From Victivallis sp. Marseille-Q1083 (lineage in GTDB: Bacteria; Verrucomicrobiota; Lentisphaeria; Victivallales; Victivallaceae): a DNA stretch of 64,000 nt. Made by a program: the position numbers and the translations under genes. The stretch spans positions 3,814,350 through 3,878,349 of the forward strand of contig NZ_CAHJXL010000001.1 of NCBI RefSeq assembly GCF_903645315.1, given 5' to 3'. Below the pieces are notes generated by a model, which saw nothing but the letters and a program-made list of their open reading frames with translations, did no database searches and was not told the origin of the DNA. Shown here in pieces: positions 61,282 to 64,000 of the stretch; the stretch's first letter is position 1, and every line of letters begins with the position of its first letter.

Positions 61282-62106
61282 AACTTATCCCTAAATAATA
61301 GTTGAAAACATGAAAAATATTGCTATATTATCACCAAACACTAGAAAGTGAATATGGCAATGAATTCTTGGGGAGGCTCTGATGCTTTTGGGGCGAAAGT
61401 CGAACCTTTGATTCCCCGTGCAAGGCGTGATAGGAATCGTGAGTATCAGCGTCGTCGCGGAGCGGGACGCAAACCGTTGGAAGCGCGTCGAGTATTTGAG
61501 GGCATCATGTATGTTTTGCGAACGGGAATACAATGGAAGGCACTTCCCCGCGAATACGGGAGTTCAAGCAGCATACATCGTTATTTTCAGCGCTGGTCGA
61601 AAGCCGGATTGTTTCAAAAATTGTGGAAGAAAGGTTTGGTGGAATACGATGAGTTGGAAGGGATTTCCTGGCGTTGGCAAAGTATCGACGGAGCAATGAA
61701 CAAAGCCCCATTGGCCCGGGAAGCAGTAGGTCCCAATCCCACAGACAAGGGAAAAAAATGGGACCAAACGTCACGTTCTCGTAGACGAGCGTGGCATCCC
61801 GTTGTCAATAGTCGTGACCGGAGCAAATCGGAATGATGTTACGCAAGTGAATGCCGTTTTGAGCGCAAGAATGAGAAAGCCGCGAGTAAGAACAAAGCAG
61901 AATCTTTGTGCGGATGCCGGTTATACCGGCTCTGGAGAAGTTATGAAGCTCGACGTTGGATTGTGGAAGTGGCCCATTCATGGTTCAATCGCTTCTGAAA
62001 ACTTCTGGTGCGTTTTGAAAAAACACATGCCGCATATGAAGCATTGCTTCAATTGGCGGCATGCATGATTATTTATAGAAAACTTGCTGCTATTTAGGGA
62101 TAAGTT
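61282..62106 (+). mobile_element. IS5-family insertion sequence, degenerate
   Basis: AACTTATCCCTAAATA at 61282-61297 and its complement ending at 62106 (TATTTAGGGATAAGTT) are 16-bp inverted repeats around a broken transposase gene. It is inserted in RHS debris and marks the right end of the locus. Confidence 0.8.
61354..62098 (+). pseudogene. IS5-family transposase, degenerate
   Basis: Frame 1 reads RRVFEGIMYVLRTGIQWKAL PREYG and ISWRWQSIDGAMNKAPLARE. At GGGAAAAAAATGG (about 61752) a -1 shift leads to GTKRHVLVDERGIPLSIVVT GANRNDV. Later a second shift is needed near 61935 to reach SYEARRWIVEVAHSWFNRF, where a TGA follows, and then KLLVRFEKTHAAYEALLQLA. The first shift is likely programmed; the second shift and the TGA show decay. 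Confidence 0.7.
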
Positions 62107-62343
62107 CTTAGCAAATTCAAAGGTATTTCGAAAAAGACCTTCTATTTGCACTTGAAAGAATGTGAGTTTCGGTTTAATTATAGGTAGCAAGATATTTACA
62201 AGATCCTTTTAATATCTATGAGAAAATCACCGCTTTCAATGTCATAAACCTTCATTTTTGTAAGTCTTTTTGTGAATTAATTTGTAAACTATCAGCATAT
62301 AAAATAGTTTTATCATTAAATGGTCTAAAAGATCATTCCAACA

Positions 62344-63895
62344 TCATTTTTCATTGCCAAGTTTGAATACCGCATAGCCGTATGTGCCGGAAACACTGAC
62401 CAGAAGGCCATCCGCCGCCACTACGCCGGAACCATGCAGTGTGAATGAATTGGTCTTGTCGATCACTGCAACGTCCATGCCGGTCATAAAGGCGGGCAAT
62501 GGCAGCTTGCAGAACGTGACGGGTTTATGGAAGTCCACAACGACAATAATATTTTTGCCGTCCCGATACCAGGTGAAACACGTTGCATCCGGAACTGTCG
62601 CGGCAGACCAGAAAGCGCGGTATGCCACCATCTCATAATACGCCCCAACCGGCAGCAATCCGCCGACCGTAACCGCTTTCAAATACTGCTTCCGCGCCGC
62701 CGACACAAACAGAGCATCAGTCACCAGCGTTTTTCGCACCGAGGGAATACCCGTAGATCGCACCGGCGTATAACCGATCATCAACCCATGTTCGGCGACT
62801 CCGGCAGACGATTTGACGATTTGCGCCATGCGATCCGGCGGATTGTCGGGATTTGTCCAGAGTATTGCACTGTTCAAATGTGCCGCTGATATTTTCCCCG
62901 GCGGCAAAATCCCATGTTTTGACCGTTCCGGCAATCGGCTTCACGCGCGGAATGTATTGCCACAACTGCCGGTTCGTTGCGGTAAGGCCCATGGCCTGTG
63001 TGAACCCGAAATACCCGAGCGAAATCGGATTAAGCACCTGAACGGAATCGACGATGGTACAGGAACCGTTTTCAGCATAGCGATACGTCAAGGTTCGCCA
63101 CACATCCGAAGCAATGTCGTCACCGTTGAAGGCCGGTTGCGTCGTACCGCCGACTTGTGAGACAACATAATTCAGTACTGCGGCCGGATTGGTGATATTG
63201 TAGGAGTTGACGATATCGAGAGAGTTGCATGAATAGAGGCCATCATCGGTTATTTCTGAAAGTCCGTCAAGCAGTACCTTTTTAGTCTGGTGATTGACCG
63301 CCGGATGCAGTTGGGTCAATGCGGCAGAGGAAAAAGAAATAGAATCGATATTGGTTGCCCCGCTGCTGTGTATCAACGTATTGCCTGTAATCGCGGTATG
63401 AAACGACCATGCCGGATAAACGGATTTATTTTCAGAGACAAACCATAACTTGTTTGTATCTAACACTTTAATTAGACACCATTTCACATTCGCGCCGTCG
63501 AGCCATTTCGAACCGACATCCGCAACCGTTTTTCCGTGTTCAGTTGCGGTGAGTTCCTGAACAATATTGGCCCCGTGATTGCCGCCAATGTAAGTTCCGT
63601 TGTAATTCAAGGGCGCCGCATCGTCAGCAGTGTACTGGATATCAATACCCGCACTCCACGCCGTCGCCGGAGCAGCATCGGAAACCGCCGCCTTGCGGGT
63701 ACCGTTGGGATTGACAATTTCATTATACGTTCCCAACGTTAAGGCAACGCGATGAATCAAATCATAGTCGGCATCAAATCGGCTTTTGATGTAAAGCATA
63801 GTGCCGACCTTCTGAACCGTGAGCGGTGCGGTGAATCCCAATGGATTCCAATCAACAGAGGTACAGCCAGATAATACTATTTCGCTTTCAAACAC
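62344..63895 (-). pseudogene. Protein of unknown function, frameshifted
   Basis: The first frame (63895 to about 62862) begins with a GTG overlapping the stop of the gene upstream (VFESEIVLSGCTSVDWNPLG) and includes LTVQKVGTMLYIKSRFDADY, VLNPISLGYFGFTQAMGLTA and TWDFAAGENISGTFEQCNT. The sense then continues in another frame as LWTNPDNPPDRMAQIVKSSA, FTWYRDGKNIIVVVDFHKPV and GTYGYAVFKLGNEK, ending at 62344. So one indel near 62862 splits a 517-residue protein. It has no signal peptide. I recognise no family. Confidence 0.6.
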
Positions 63896-64000
63896 AGACC
63901 ATCCAATCAAAAAGAGAAAATGATTGTATCGTTTTCGGATTTTCGGAAAGTTGAAGCAAGACCTCACATAATCTGTCTTCGAGTTGTTCGAGCGACTGCC
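63888..64000 (-). CDS. C-terminal end of an unknown gene (runs off the window)
   Basis: The minus-strand frame open at the window edge reads QSLEQLEDRLCEVLLQLSEN PKTIQSFSLFDWMVCV and stops at 63888-63890, overlapping the start of the frameshifted gene (GTGTTTGA). Helical and acidic; function unknown. Confidence 0.45.
   Translation of the reverse strand, partial: QSLEQLEDRLCEVLLQLSENPKTIQSFSLFDWMVCV

Overview
The window looks like a chromosome segment of a Gram-negative member of the Planctomycetes/Verrucomicrobia/Lentisphaerae group, most likely a Lentisphaerota gut relative of Victivallis. This is inferred from the mix of genes, not from any single marker: a compact type II secretion operon whose pseudopilins partly lack the usual glycine before the cleavage site, a DUF1573 protein, lamin-tail-domain secreted proteins, and a very large secreted RHS protein followed by an array of RHS fragments. 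Host genes use TAG, TGA and TAA as stops.

Region 1 (1-8.6 kb, minus strand) is the head and tail module of a tailed-phage prophage in the order small terminase, large terminase, small joining protein, portal, fused protease/major capsid, decoration protein, connectors and tail tube. It carries three lesions: an amber codon inside the portal gene, an amber codon in front of the only membrane segment of a small protein, and a frameshift in the decoration protein. It is therefore either decaying or relies on recoding. Region 2 (8.6-15.4 kb) is accessory DNA: a phage-like gene fused to the remains of an ArsG-type permease, a cysteine-rich small protein, a strongly folded leader with a 34-residue ORF, a YaaW-like protein, a protein made of about a dozen tryptophan/QPQ repeats, and a Pif1-type helicase. 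It ends at an initiator tRNA gene beside an inverted partial copy of that tRNA and four TGATTAC motifs, which looks like an integration site.

Region 3 (15.7-32.7 kb) is ordinary chromosome: a GNAT acetyltransferase, a DJ-1/PfpI protein, three paralogous secreted lamin-tail proteins, a membrane protein, an 11-gene type II secretion operon (L/M/C-like genes, gspD, E, F, G and H/I/J/K-like minor pseudopilins) and a DUF1573 protein.

Region 4 (33.0-61.3 kb) is a polymorphic-toxin locus. One full-length secreted RHS protein of 2166 residues is followed by at least seven promoterless RHS cassettes. Each cassette carries a piece of the conserved RHS core, a different AT-rich C-terminal tip (papain-like, zinc metallopeptidase, DUF4329 and unknown types) and a small downstream gene that is probably the matching immunity gene. 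The core pieces can serve as homology for swapping tips onto the expressed gene. A 2.18-kb near-perfect duplication shows the array expanding. IS1380-, ISH6/ISLre2-, IS5- and IS630-type elements have landed in the array and broken its distal end.

The last 1.7 kb carries minus-strand genes of unknown function, one of them frameshifted.
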